The translations under genes were made by a program, and so were the position numbers. The notes below the pieces were generated by a model. The model made no database searches. It was not told the origin of the DNA and worked only from the letters and a program-made list of their open reading frames with translations. A stretch of 64,000 nt of DNA from HGM13233 sp900762805 (GTDB taxonomy: Bacteria > Bacillota > Clostridia > Oscillospirales > Ruminococcaceae): assembly GCA_937993755.1 (NCBI GenBank), contig CALKMA010000003.1, positions 1-64,000 of the forward strand, in the 5' to 3' direction. Below are positions 47,151 through 55,403 of this stretch, in pieces. Position 1 is the stretch's first letter, and every line of letters begins with the position of its first letter.

Positions 47151-47768
47151 ATGCTCTATATCATTGCCATCGCACTGATGGTGGCGGCCGACCGGCTGCT
47201 CAAGCTGTGGATGGCCCGGCTGCTGGCCGGCGGGCCGATCGTGCTGATCCCCGGCGTCGTTCAGCTGCACTATATTGAAAACCGCGGCATGGCGTTTGGG
47301 CTGCTCAGCGGCCGGCAGACGCTGCTCATCATCGTCACCAGCCTGCTGATGCTGCTGCTGGTGGTGCTGCTGTTCCGCACGAAAAGCCGCCTTGAACGCA
47401 TCAGCCTTGTCATGATCATTGCCGGCGGCATCGGGAACCTCATCGACCGTGTGCGCGACGGCTTCGTCGTCGATTATATCGAGCCGCTGTTTGTTGACTT
47501 TGCCATCTTCAATCTTGCCGATATTCTGGTCAATGTCGGCTGCTTCCTGTTCGTCGGCGCCATTCTGGTCAATGATTACCGACAGGCCAAGCTGAAAAAG
47601 CAGCGGAAAGCAGACGGAGCGGATAGTCCGGCAGCCCTGCCGGCAGATGGGGGCGCCGACGCGGCCGCCGCGGTTCGCCCGGCCGATAATGTCTCCGATG
47701 TCACCGGGGAACCTGCGCCTTCCGCACAGCCGAAGGACGCCGCCGACCCGGCGGGCCGTGCCCGATGA
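47151..47768 (+). CDS. lspA: Lipoprotein signal peptidase with C-terminal tail
   Basis: A 205-residue membrane aspartic protease that removes signal peptides from prolipoproteins after Lgt action (lgt is at 61299-62513). Four membrane helices and the catalytic motifs GGIGNLIDRVRDGFVVDYI near residue 104 and FNLADILVNVG near residue 122 are present. After about residue 145 a charged then Ala/Asp/Pro-rich tail of about 55 residues extends beyond the usual end. It overlaps rluD by 4 bases. Confidence 0.92.
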   Translation: MLYIIAIALMVAADRLLKLWMARLLAGGPIVLIPGVVQLHYIENRGMAFGLLSGRQTLLIIVTSLLMLLLVVLLFRTKSRLERISLVMIIAGGIGNLIDRVRDGFVVDYIEPLFVDFAIFNLADILVNVGCFLFVGAILVNDYRQAKLKKQRKADGADSPAALPADGGADAAAAVRPADNVSDVTGEPAPSAQPKDAADPAGRAR

Positions 47769-48691
47769 TGCGCACCTTTGCCGCAGCCCCGGCTGACGCC
47801 GGCAAGCGGCTCGACCGCTTTCTGGCCGAACAGTGCGAGCGGGCGGGGGAGAGTGTTTCCCGGAGCTATCTGGCCGGTCTGATCGAAAGAGGGGCCGCCG
47901 CCGTCGATGGCGCCGCCGCCGGCAAAAGCTACCGCCTGCGCGGCGACGAACAGGTGACGCTCAGCTTTGAGCCGCCCCGCGAGCTGGAGGCGGCCCCGCA
48001 GAGCATCCCGCTCGATATCGTGTATGAGGACGATCAGCTGCTGGTCGTCAACAAGGCGCGCGGCATGGTGGTGCATCCCGCCCCCGGAAGCCCCGACGGC
48101 ACACTGGTCAACGCCCTGCTGTGGCATTGCGGCAGCTCGCTTTCCGGCATCAACGGGGTGCTGCGCCCCGGCATCGTCCACCGTATCGACAAGGACACCA
48201 GCGGGCTGCTGGTGGTGGCCAAAACCAACGCGGCGCACACCGAGCTGGCGCGGCAGATCGCCGAGCACAGCGTCACCCGCCGTTACTTTGCCGTGGCTCA
48301 CGGGCATATCGCCGGGCCGGTCACGATAGAGCGCCCCATCGGCCGCAGCCCCCACGACCGTGTCAAATACTGCGTCACCGAAAAGAATGCCAAATACGCC
48401 TGTACCTTTGTGACGCCGACCCGATGGTTCAACGGCTTTACGCAGATCGCCTGCCAGCTCAAAACGGGCCGCACCCACCAGATCCGCGTGCATCTCGCCT
48501 CGGTGGGGCACCCCATTGCGGGCGACCCCTTGTACGGCCCGCCCGACACGCCGGCACTCGGCGGTCAGTGCCTGCACGCCGGGGTGCTGGGCTTTGTCCA
48601 TCCCGCCACAGGGCAGTATATGGAATTTTCCGCCCCGCTGCCGGGGTATTTTAGCGATTTTACCGATCAACTAAGGGAGCGTTACGAGTGA
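47765..48691 (+). CDS. rluD: RluD-like 23S rRNA pseudouridine synthase
   Basis: A 308-residue RluA-family synthase with an N-terminal S4 domain (GKRLDRFLAEQCERAGESVS), the catalytic HRIDKDTSGLLVVAK near residue 138 and RTHQIRVHLASVGHPIAGD near residue 237. The gene order lspA-rluD is the same as in Bacillus (lspA-ylyB), where the product modifies 23S rRNA. Unlike the gene at 24758, the catalytic motif here is canonical. The start overlaps lspA (ATGATG). Confidence 0.9.
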   Translation: MMRTFAAAPADAGKRLDRFLAEQCERAGESVSRSYLAGLIERGAAAVDGAAAGKSYRLRGDEQVTLSFEPPRELEAAPQSIPLDIVYEDDQLLVVNKARGMVVHPAPGSPDGTLVNALLWHCGSSLSGINGVLRPGIVHRIDKDTSGLLVVAKTNAAHTELARQIAEHSVTRRYFAVAHGHIAGPVTIERPIGRSPHDRVKYCVTEKNAKYACTFVTPTRWFNGFTQIACQLKTGRTHQIRVHLASVGHPIAGDPLYGPPDTPALGGQCLHAGVLGFVHPATGQYMEFSAPLPGYFSDFTDQLRERYE

Positions 48692-49527
48692 ACTACAAGG
48701 ATATTCTGCTGATTTCCGATGTGGACGGCACCATGCTGGAAAAGGGCTTCGGTGTTCCCGGAAAGAATCTGGAGGCTGTTGAGCGGTTTGTGGGCCGCGG
48801 CGGCCGGTTTACCGTTGCGACTGACCGCAGCGCCGAATCGGTCGGGCGCTTTCTCGACTGGATCCCGCTGTCGGCCCCGGCCATCCTGCTGGGCGGCGCT
48901 GTTATCTACGATTTTGCTTCAGGCAAGTTTTATAAAAAGCGGCCGATCGGCGCCGACTGGCATCCGTTGGCCGCCCTGCTCGGCAGCAAGCTGCCTCAGC
49001 TGGCGGTGGAGCTCTACGGCGAGAACAGCTGCTCCATTCTGCGCATCAACGCCTGCTCGGCCGCTGAGCACCATGCCGACCACACCTCCTATACCGTGAC
49101 CGACGCCGCTTTTGTTTCGGGGCCGGTCTATAAGCTGCGTCTGTGCGGCCCGGAGGAAAGCATCGATCGCGCCGAGAGCCTTTTGGCCGAGCTGACCAAG
49201 GAGGGCGCGGACTATAACGGGCTGGAGGCACTGCGCACCGACCCCAACGGACTGGATATCGGTGCCGGGGCAGACAACAAGCGGTCGGCTGCCGTTGAGC
49301 TGGCGGCGCGGCTGCAGCTTCTGCCGCAGCAGATAGCCGCCATCGGCAACGGGCCGGAGGACACGGCCCTGCTGCAATACGCCGGCTTTGCCGGCGCCGT
49401 CGGCAAAGCCTGCGTCGGGGCAAAGCAGGCCGCCGCCGTCGTTGTGGCCGAATGCGGCATGGGCGGCCTTGCAGAATTCATCGGGCGGGTCGAGGCGCAT
49501 TATCACCTGACCGGCAGCCATGCTTGA
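48688..49527 (+). CDS. HAD superfamily (Cof-like) hydrolase
   Basis: A 279-residue phosphatase-type protein. HAD motif I is LLISDVDGTMLEKG near residue 7, motif II is around TVATDRSAE near residue 43, and motif IV IAAIGNGPEDTALLQYA near residue 213 (GNGxxD, with Glu before Asp). The cap is of the Cof type. Substrate is probably a sugar phosphate or similar; not predictable. The GTG start at 48688 overlaps rluD by 4 bases. Confidence 0.85.
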   Translation: MNYKDILLISDVDGTMLEKGFGVPGKNLEAVERFVGRGGRFTVATDRSAESVGRFLDWIPLSAPAILLGGAVIYDFASGKFYKKRPIGADWHPLAALLGSKLPQLAVELYGENSCSILRINACSAAEHHADHTSYTVTDAAFVSGPVYKLRLCGPEESIDRAESLLAELTKEGADYNGLEALRTDPNGLDIGAGADNKRSAAVELAARLQLLPQQIAAIGNGPEDTALLQYAGFAGAVGKACVGAKQAAAVVVAECGMGGLAEFIGRVEAHYHLTGSHA

Positions 49528-50278
49528 CCGGGAATGGCTGGCCGCGCAGCTTGCGCCGCTCGCGGTCGAATGCTTTGATCAGCTCGATTCCACCAACAGC
49601 TATGCCCGCCGCGTCTTTGCCGAACGGGCCGGGAGCTTCATCGTCACAGCCGACAGGCAGACAGCCGGCCGCGGCCGGCAGGGGCGCAGCTTTGCCTCGC
49701 CCGGCGGCGGAGTTTATTTTTCGCTGGCGCTCAAGCCCGACCGGTTTCCTGCCGAGCTGCCGCTGGTCACCGTGGTCGCCGCTGTCGCTGTGCGCCGCGC
49801 TCTGGCCTCTCTGTTTGGCGTGCCGGCGCGCATCAAGTGGGTCAACGACATCTATATACACAACAAAAAGGTCTGCGGGATCCTGACCGAGCTGCTGTCG
49901 GGCACAGACGGCCGGCCAAGCGGGCTGATCGTCGGCATCGGCATCAATCTGGCGGTCAGAGCCTTTCCGCCGGAGCTGCCCTATGCCGGCGCGGTGGGGG
50001 AGTTTGCCGCCGCCGACGTGCCGTATGAGCGTGTGGTCGCCTGCGTGCTGCGGGCGCTTTTCGACTGCTTTGCGCTGCCGCCCGAACAGCTGGTCGGGGA
50101 GTACCGCCGCCATAATCTGCTGCTGGGGCGGCGCATCCGCTTTCCGTATGCGGGCCGCCTGCGGGAGGGCGTCGCTGCCGACATCGACAGCTGCGGCTGC
50201 CTTGTGGCCGACTGCGGCGGCGAGCAGATTACCCTTTCAAGCAACGACATTTCGGTCGAGTGGGATCGGGAGGGCTGA
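49520..50278 (+). CDS. birA: Biotin--[acetyl-CoA-carboxylase] ligase (monofunctional)
   Basis: A 252-residue biotin protein ligase. The active-site pattern is visible: FDQLDSTNSYAR near residue 19, ADRQTAGRGRQGRSFASPGG near residue 45 and IKWVNDIYIHNKKVCGILTE near residue 104. The N-terminal winged-helix DNA-binding domain of E. coli BirA is absent, so it should attach biotin without repressing biotin genes. It overlaps the HAD gene by 8 bases and is the last member of the run that began at ileS. Confidence 0.92.
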   Translation: MLDREWLAAQLAPLAVECFDQLDSTNSYARRVFAERAGSFIVTADRQTAGRGRQGRSFASPGGGVYFSLALKPDRFPAELPLVTVVAAVAVRRALASLFGVPARIKWVNDIYIHNKKVCGILTELLSGTDGRPSGLIVGIGINLAVRAFPPELPYAGAVGEFAAADVPYERVVACVLRALFDCFALPPEQLVGEYRRHNLLLGRRIRFPYAGRLREGVAADIDSCGCLVADCGGEQITLSSNDISVEWDREG

Positions 50279-50578
50279 GAAAAGGCCCTCTGCCTTGGCC
50301 GCCTGCCTTGGCGGACGGCTTTGCTTCTGCCTGTATTTTTACCCGAATGAGAGAGGAGTCTTATTCGGGGAAGGCTGGGGCGCAGAGTATTTACTTGGCC
50401 GGCCGAACAGCGCGACGGCAAAGATATTTTGCTTAAAACGCCCGTGAGATGAGCAAGCTGCCCGATGGATACGCTCCCATGCTCGACCGGACAGGGAAGA
50501 GAGCCTTGCCGTCCCCGCTTTTCGCAAAAAAGCATCAGCCGCTCGACGGGAACTGACAGAAGCCGACATGCTTTTGCG
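50279..50578. other. Intergenic region, nothing recognised
   Basis: About 300 bases before the promoter of the XRE gene. CCCGAAT (50343-50349) and ATTCGGG (50363-50369) form a weak hairpin. Base composition becomes less GC-rich than in birA. No supported open frame. Confidence 0.4.
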
Positions 50579-50579
50579 C

Positions 50580-50594
50580 TAAACTGTTTACAGT
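50580..50594 (+). promoter_or_regulatory. Operator-like palindrome over the -10 box of the XRE gene
   Basis: ACTGT-TT-ACAGT (50583-50594) overlaps a -10-like TAAACT (50580-50585). The same 12 bases occur upstream of yebC in the same geometry. Autoregulation by the XRE protein is a reasonable guess. Confidence 0.5.
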
Positions 50595-50653
50595 GGGCAG
50601 CTCGCCGGAGCGGCCCGCGATGCAAAAAACAGCAAGGAAAGGGGAACAGCAGC

Positions 50654-50881
50654 ATGACAAATACCGAGCAGACCGTCTGCCGCAATATCCGGGAATGCCG
50701 CAGGGTATGCCGCCGGACACAGGAGGACCTTGCCCTTGAGGCCGATGTGAGCGTTTCTCACCTGAGCAAGATTGAGCGCGGCCTCAGCAGCCCCACCGTC
50801 AGGACGCTTGAGCGGCTCGCGCAGGCCATGCAGGTGCCGATAGAGGCGTTTTTCCGCGGCGCGGATGTGACAGAGTCTTGA
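50654..50881 (+). CDS. Small XRE-family helix-turn-helix regulator
   Basis: A 75-residue protein that is essentially one HTH_3 domain (CRRTQEDLALEADVSVSHLS then KIERGLSSPTVRTLERLAQA). No ligand or oligomerisation domain is seen. The ATG at 50654 has AAAGGGGAAC upstream. It stands at the start of the accessory stretch and may control its own promoter and neighbouring genes. Confidence 0.85.
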   Translation: MTNTEQTVCRNIRECRRVCRRTQEDLALEADVSVSHLSKIERGLSSPTVRTLERLAQAMQVPIEAFFRGADVTES

Positions 50882-51221
50882 GCGCCGCACCGCCGCGCCG
50901 CGAGAGGCAGCCGTTGCCGCGCCCGCAGGGGACGGGGAAAGTCAGACCGGCGGCAAGCGCGCTCTGCCGCCCTGCTATTGACCGCCCCGCGGCGGGTCAT
51001 GGAGGCTTGCCCTGCCGGATCGTACCTGTATGGGGCGGCGCGACGGCACGACAGTCTAACAGCGTCAAACGGCCCCGCCGAAAGGCCGGTGTTTATAAGA
51101 CAGTTGACAGTCACAGCCGTTTGCTCTGCTGTGGCTGTTTTTGCAGCTTCTGATGTCATGCAGTCATGTGATCATACAGAGCCGAACAGAGCTGTAAAGC
51201 GGGATTTGCGGAGGTTTCAAC
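50882..51221. other. Intergenic region, no gene recognised
   Basis: About 340 bases between the XRE and radical SAM genes. CACAGC/GCTGTG arms around 51108-51135 followed by TGTTTTT could be a weak terminator, and a TTGACA at 51103 lacks a matching -10. No precursor-peptide-like small gene with a good ribosome binding site was found. Confidence 0.4.
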
Positions 51222-52298
51222 ATGACAGTCAACTTCGATTTTTTGGTTTCCGGGTGCAACACGCGGTGCAGGCATTGCTATGTCAACGGCGGGCCGGGCA
51301 GCCTGATGCCGTTGGTGGACGCTTTGCTGTTCATCGATAAGCTGGATTCGCTGGCGGAGCTGCTGCCTTACGACGCCAGCTTTACGCTGGACAACGAACC
51401 GATGAATCACCCGGATATCGAACATATCATCAGGAGGGCCGCCGCGCAGCACATAAAAAACTATCACCACGGTATGACGAGCGGCATAGCGTTGATAAAT
51501 CGGGAAGACCGTCAGGCTGTGATGCAGACATACCTTGACTGCGGCTGCCGTGATTTCGGCGTTACCATTCACGGAAACGCGCCCCACCACGATGAGCTCG
51601 TTCGGCGGGAGGGCGCTTATCAGGCCGCGATCGAAGCGGCGGAATTCATGAGCTCCTGCGGCGCAAAGGTTGGTGTGTCTCTGATGTTCAACCGCTTTTT
51701 TGACACAGACGCAGAGGAGATCAGCGCGCAGCTGCGGCGGTTGCAGCCCGATTATATCTATTTTGCAATTCCCAATTTTACCCCTCATGCAAACATGACA
51801 GCTTTTGAACCCTATCGCGGATCGCTGGATACACTGCGCCGGATCCGTCCCTGGCTCGCGCAATGGCGGCAGCGGGAGGACGAGCTGACAAGGGAGGCCT
51901 GTACGGTCGGCATGCTCAGAGAGCAGCTCAGGCAGGGACTTGATATTGCCGCGCTGTTCAGATGCCCCCAGGATGAGCTTTATATGACGGTCCACCAGAA
52001 CGGGGACCTGTTTGTTGGGAATACCGGTGCGGAAACAAGGCGCCTCGGCAATCTGCGGACGCTGAACCTTCAGGAAACCGCAAGACACATCGGCGAGCTG
52101 CCGGGGAACAGGGATTACGGCGCGTTCTATGAGGAAGCGCTGCTGCCCGGACGGGAAGCGCTGCTTCACGCTTTGGATCAGCTGCCGCGGGATTTGTCGG
52201 CCAGATACAGCGCATGGATACCCAGCGCGCCGCCGGCAGCATCCAAATGGCCGGGCTGGGCGGTCAGCCGATCCGCCCCGGAACGCTGCGCCTGCTGA
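51222..52298 (+). CDS. Radical SAM protein with SPASM-like C-terminal region, 3' end disturbed
   Basis: A 358-residue radical SAM enzyme. The cluster motif CNTRCRHC lies at residues 12-19. Later segments LYMTVHQNGDLFVGNTGAET and PGNRDYGAFYEE look like the C-terminal part of uncharacterised radical SAM proteins. Up to about residue 330 the sequence is coherent; the last 25 residues (Pro/Ala/Ser/Arg-rich) do not fit and overlap, in another frame, a TetR-like remnant, so the natural C-terminus was probably altered by a deletion fusion. Composition is less GC-rich than the housekeeping genes. Substrate unknown. GGAGG site before the ATG. Confidence 0.78.
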   Translation: MTVNFDFLVSGCNTRCRHCYVNGGPGSLMPLVDALLFIDKLDSLAELLPYDASFTLDNEPMNHPDIEHIIRRAAAQHIKNYHHGMTSGIALINREDRQAVMQTYLDCGCRDFGVTIHGNAPHHDELVRREGAYQAAIEAAEFMSSCGAKVGVSLMFNRFFDTDAEEISAQLRRLQPDYIYFAIPNFTPHANMTAFEPYRGSLDTLRRIRPWLAQWRQREDELTREACTVGMLREQLRQGLDIAALFRCPQDELYMTVHQNGDLFVGNTGAETRRLGNLRTLNLQETARHIGELPGNRDYGAFYEEALLPGREALLHALDQLPRDLSARYSAWIPSAPPAASKWPGWAVSRSAPERCAC

Positions 52299-52447
52299 TG
52301 AACGCATACTTTTCCATGCTGACCGAGATCGTCCTGAGCGACGCGGGGCGGGAGGATATCATCGCGGCCATGACAGACATTCAGTATATCTACCAATACG
52401 GTATCATGGGCCTGATAGCCCGGCAATCAACAGGAGGAACAATATGA
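52214..52447 (+). pseudogene. Remnant resembling the C-terminal helices of a TetR-family regulator
   Basis: An open frame of 77 codons overlapping the last 85 bases of the radical SAM gene in another frame. Residues 26-72 (LRLLMNAYFSMLTEIVL, then GREDIIAAMTDIQYIYQYGI) form amphipathic helices like the ligand-binding domain end of TetR/AcrR regulators. The DNA-binding half is missing and no ribosome binding site precedes it. TetR genes often sit directly before methyltransferase genes of the type that follows, which fits a decayed regulator. A real small protein cannot be excluded. Confidence 0.45.
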
Positions 52448-53286
52448 AAAAATATCCCATTGAGAAAAACACGGTGCAGGAGACGCTGATCATCCCGCTG
52501 TACGGAAGAAAGATGTGCTCGGAGCAGTTCCCGCAGCTGTTTCGGGATGAAACGGCCATCCGCCTCATCGATCAGGTCGATTATGACTTTTCCGAGCTTG
52601 CCAAAAAGTCAAAGAGCGCCATGCAGCAGTTCGGCTTTCTGGAGGTGGCCATGCGCCAGAACGATCTGGCGTGGGAGGTACGCGATTATCTGAAGGCGCA
52701 TCCGAAGGCCGCCGTTGTCAACCTGGGCTGCGGTCTCGACGACACCGGCCGCAGCTGCGACAACGGCTGCTGCCGGATATACAATCTCGATTTTCCGAGC
52801 GTCATCGAGGTGCGCGACCAGCTGCTGCCCGCCGGTGAGCGCGAGCAGAACATCGGCTGCGACATCAACGACTTTTCATGGTTTGACAAGATCGACGCGG
52901 CCGACGGCGCCGTGTTCTTTGCGGCCGGCGTTTTCTATTATTTCCTGACCGAGCAGGTCCGGGCATTGGTGCAGGCAATGGCCGTGCGCTTTCCGGGCGG
53001 ACGGCTGGTATTCGATGCCGCCGGCAAGTCGGCCGTCAAGATGATGCTCAAGACATGGATAAAGGACGCGAAGATACAGGATGTGGGCGCATATTTCGCG
53101 GTCTCGGATGCGGGAAAGGAGCTTTCGGGCTGGTCGCCGGCAATCCGGGTATCGAGCCGCGGCTACATGCTGGGGTATCAAAGCCTTGACGATCCGTCGG
53201 TCAAGGGGATGTTCCGAACGCTGGCCAAGGTCGGCGACGGCATGATGAAGATGCAGATCGTCCGCATCGAGTTTGCTGCCGAATAG
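52444..53286 (+). CDS. Class I SAM-dependent methyltransferase (TcmP/leucine carboxyl methyltransferase-like)
   Basis: A 280-residue methyltransferase. The SAM-binding motif is AAVVNLGCGLDDTGRS near residue 89 and NLDFPSVIEVRDQLLP near residue 118 marks the acidic residue of motif II, as in the Ppm1/TcmP (LCMT) family. The region FFAAGVFYYFLTEQVRALVQ near residue 158 matches the family too. The methyl acceptor is probably a carboxylate or hydroxyl group on a small molecule, unknown. Strong AGGAGGAAC site; 11 bases separate it from the following hydrolase-family gene. Confidence 0.87.
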   Translation: MKKYPIEKNTVQETLIIPLYGRKMCSEQFPQLFRDETAIRLIDQVDYDFSELAKKSKSAMQQFGFLEVAMRQNDLAWEVRDYLKAHPKAAVVNLGCGLDDTGRSCDNGCCRIYNLDFPSVIEVRDQLLPAGEREQNIGCDINDFSWFDKIDAADGAVFFAAGVFYYFLTEQVRALVQAMAVRFPGGRLVFDAAGKSAVKMMLKTWIKDAKIQDVGAYFAVSDAGKELSGWSPAIRVSSRGYMLGYQSLDDPSVKGMFRTLAKVGDGMMKMQIVRIEFAAE

Positions 53287-53297
53287 AGAGGCGTGCC

Positions 53298-53969
53298 ATG
53301 AAATACGGGATCGTTGCGCGGTTCATCCGGGCCGCCTTTTCCAAAACGGCGTTTGACTACATCGGCGGGCAGCTCCCCGCGCTGGATATGTCCGACTACA
53401 AGCGGCGCGTCTATCGCAATTACCGCGAGATCGTGGCGCGGACGCCGTCGGTCGGCAGTATGCGGGAAAATGAATTTGCCATGACACTCTACGCAGGCTG
53501 CTTTTTTGTGGCGCTGTATCAGGCCGAGCGGGAGCAGATGACCGACGAGCTGGTGCAGGGGCTGATCAAGGCCGTTTCCTACTGCCCTGTCATGACGCTG
53601 GCCAAGAAGGGCAGGAGCGCCTTTACCGAAAGGGACATGAAGAGCAAGGCGCGGCAGGCGGAATGGTGCCGGGCGCACATCGGGGAGTACCCCATGAACT
53701 GGTATTTCTACTTCGATAAGGTCGAGGGGAAGGATGAGTTCTTTGTCACCCATAAGCAGTGCGCCATCTGCAAGCTCACCAGACAGGAGGGCTGCGAGGA
53801 GGTGACGAAATACCTCTGCGCCATGGACTATTATGCCTACGATCTGCAGGGAGCCGTCCTTGACCGCACCAAGACGCTGGGCTACGGCGACGACGAGTGC
53901 AATTTCCATGTCATGAGTCCCGAACGGGCCAGAGAGCTGGGCTTCGTCAGGAGTGAAAACGCACGGTAG
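53298..53969 (+). CDS. L-2-amino-thiazoline-4-carboxylic acid hydrolase family protein
   Basis: A 223-residue protein whose C-terminal signature DRTKTLGYGDDECNFHV (residues 191-207) is that of the ATC hydrolase family, named for a Pseudomonas enzyme opening a thiazoline ring on the way to cysteine. Most clostridial members are uncharacterised and many accompany TetR regulators and methyltransferases, as here. The middle contains a cysteine-bearing segment (KQCAICKLTRQEGCEEVT). Start at 53298 behind GAGAGGCG. Confidence 0.8.
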   Translation: MKYGIVARFIRAAFSKTAFDYIGGQLPALDMSDYKRRVYRNYREIVARTPSVGSMRENEFAMTLYAGCFFVALYQAEREQMTDELVQGLIKAVSYCPVMTLAKKGRSAFTERDMKSKARQAEWCRAHIGEYPMNWYFYFDKVEGKDEFFVTHKQCAICKLTRQEGCEEVTKYLCAMDYYAYDLQGAVLDRTKTLGYGDDECNFHVMSPERARELGFVRSENAR

Positions 53970-54175
53970 CGCAGGGCGATCCAATGCCCGACTGCGCGGA
54001 GCCGGACAAAAGCGCGCAGCGGGGCGGCAGATGCGCTGACGGTGGGCAGCGCCGGCTGTGCCGGGCGGGGCAAGGCTCCGATCGGCCGCCGGAGCAAAAA
54101 CGGCCCGACGCGGTTATATAGTATCATCTGATATCATAATGATTGCTTTGTCGGTCCCGCCGCACGGGATTTTTC

Positions 54176-54205
54176 AAGAGCAAGCCGGATCGGCTTGCTC
54201 TTTTT
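54176..54205 (+). terminator. Rho-independent terminator
   Basis: A perfect 12-base-pair stem (54176-54187 with 54191-54202), loop GAT, T run to 54205. It lies about 200 bases after the ATC-hydrolase-family gene. Confidence 0.85.
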
Positions 54206-54364
54206 GCCGTACCGCGGGGCAGGGGGTGTCCGGCCGCCGCGCATACGGCGCCGGCTGTCAGCCTGCTTGACCGGCCCAATTGAAGGGCCCGCGGCGCGAA
54301 AAGTGCAGATAAAGCCGAGAAAGAGCAAAAGCGTCCGTTTTCCTGTTCGGAAGCAAGATTTTTC

Positions 54365-54393
54365 TTGCTATTTTTGACAGAAGCGTGTATAAT
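54365..54393 (+). promoter_or_regulatory. Promoter of the hydrolase-transporter operon
   Basis: TTGCTA (54365-54370), a 17-base spacer and TATAAT (54388-54393), about 38 bases before the ATG. Confidence 0.7.
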
Positions 54394-54431
54394 TGCACAA
54401 AAGCAAACTTCATTTTTTGGGGAGGAGCGCC

Positions 54432-55403
54432 ATGATAGACAAGAAAATGATGGTGACGCTCGGCGGCCTGCCGCAGAAGATCCATATCAAGGGAAACAAC
54501 GAGAAAAATCCTATCCTGCTGTTCCTGCATGGCGGCCCCGGTGTCTGCAACCGCCACACGGTGATGACGACGCACGCCGATCTCTGCCGTTATTTCACCC
54601 TTGTGGCATGGGATCAGCGCGGCAGCGGCGGCTCCTACAGGGGCGCGGCCGTCGAAACGCTGACGGTCGATCGTCTGGTGGAGGACGCGCACGAGCTGGT
54701 GCTGTGGCTCTGCCGCGAGTTCGGGCGCGACAAGCTCTTTATCATCGGCGGCAGCTGGGGTTCCGAGCTGGGCACGCTGCTGGCCTACCGCTACCCGGAG
54801 CATCTGGCCGCCTATGTCGGCTTCGGGCAGGTGGTCAACGGCGCGAAGAACGAGGAGCTGAGCTACCGGTTTGCGCTGGAGGCTGCCCGGAAGGCCGGCG
54901 ACGCCAAGTCGATCGCCATATTGGAAAAGGTCGGCCCGCCGGTACAGGGCGTCTATAAGGGCGGCTTTGACGGTATGATGGCGCAGCGCCGGGTGATGAT
55001 GAAGTACGGCGGTTATTCGCAGAGCAGGAAGAAGCGCAGCTATTTTCGCTCGACTGTACTGCCGATGGTGTTTTCGGGCGAATACTCGCTGTCCGACCTC
55101 ATCGGTGTCGCCAAGGGCTACAAATATGTGCTGACGGCCATGTGGCCGCAGGTGGGCGCCACCGACCTCCAGCGCGACTGCCCGCGTTTCGAGATCCCGT
55201 ACTTTATCTTTGACGGCCGGCTCGACCAGAACACCCCCGCCGCGCTGGTGCAGGATTATTTTGACGGCCTCACCGCGCCGGTCAAGGAGCTTATCTGGTT
55301 TGAGCATTCGGGCCACAACCCCATGACTGACGAGCCGGAGCGCTTCAAGGCACTGCTGGTCGATCGCCTGACCGCTATTGCACAAAAGGAGAAAAACGTA
55401 TGA
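54432..55403 (+). CDS. Alpha/beta hydrolase (proline iminopeptidase-like)
   Basis: A 323-residue alpha/beta-fold hydrolase. The oxyanion region LFLHGGPGVCNRH lies near residue 35, WDQRGSGGSY near residue 61, the nucleophile elbow GGSWGSELG near residue 108, an acid in FDGRLDQNTP and the catalytic His in FEHSGHNP near residue 296. HGGPG and WDQRGSG are typical of peptidase family S33 (prolyl aminopeptidase-type) enzymes. No signal peptide, so cytoplasmic. It overlaps the transporter gene by 4 bases, suggesting hydrolysis of an imported substrate. Confidence 0.85.
   Translation: MIDKKMMVTLGGLPQKIHIKGNNEKNPILLFLHGGPGVCNRHTVMTTHADLCRYFTLVAWDQRGSGGSYRGAAVETLTVDRLVEDAHELVLWLCREFGRDKLFIIGGSWGSELGTLLAYRYPEHLAAYVGFGQVVNGAKNEELSYRFALEAARKAGDAKSIAILEKVGPPVQGVYKGGFDGMMAQRRVMMKYGGYSQSRKKRSYFRSTVLPMVFSGEYSLSDLIGVAKGYKYVLTAMWPQVGATDLQRDCPRFEIPYFIFDGRLDQNTPAALVQDYFDGLTAPVKELIWFEHSGHNPMTDEPERFKALLVDRLTAIAQKEKNV

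Larger units (their letters stand above)
53970..54431. other. Intergenic region with terminator and promoter
   Basis: About 460 bases. Besides the terminator at 54176-54205 and the promoter at 54365-54393, an AT-rich tract (54113-54150) is present. No supported gene. Confidence 0.5.
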
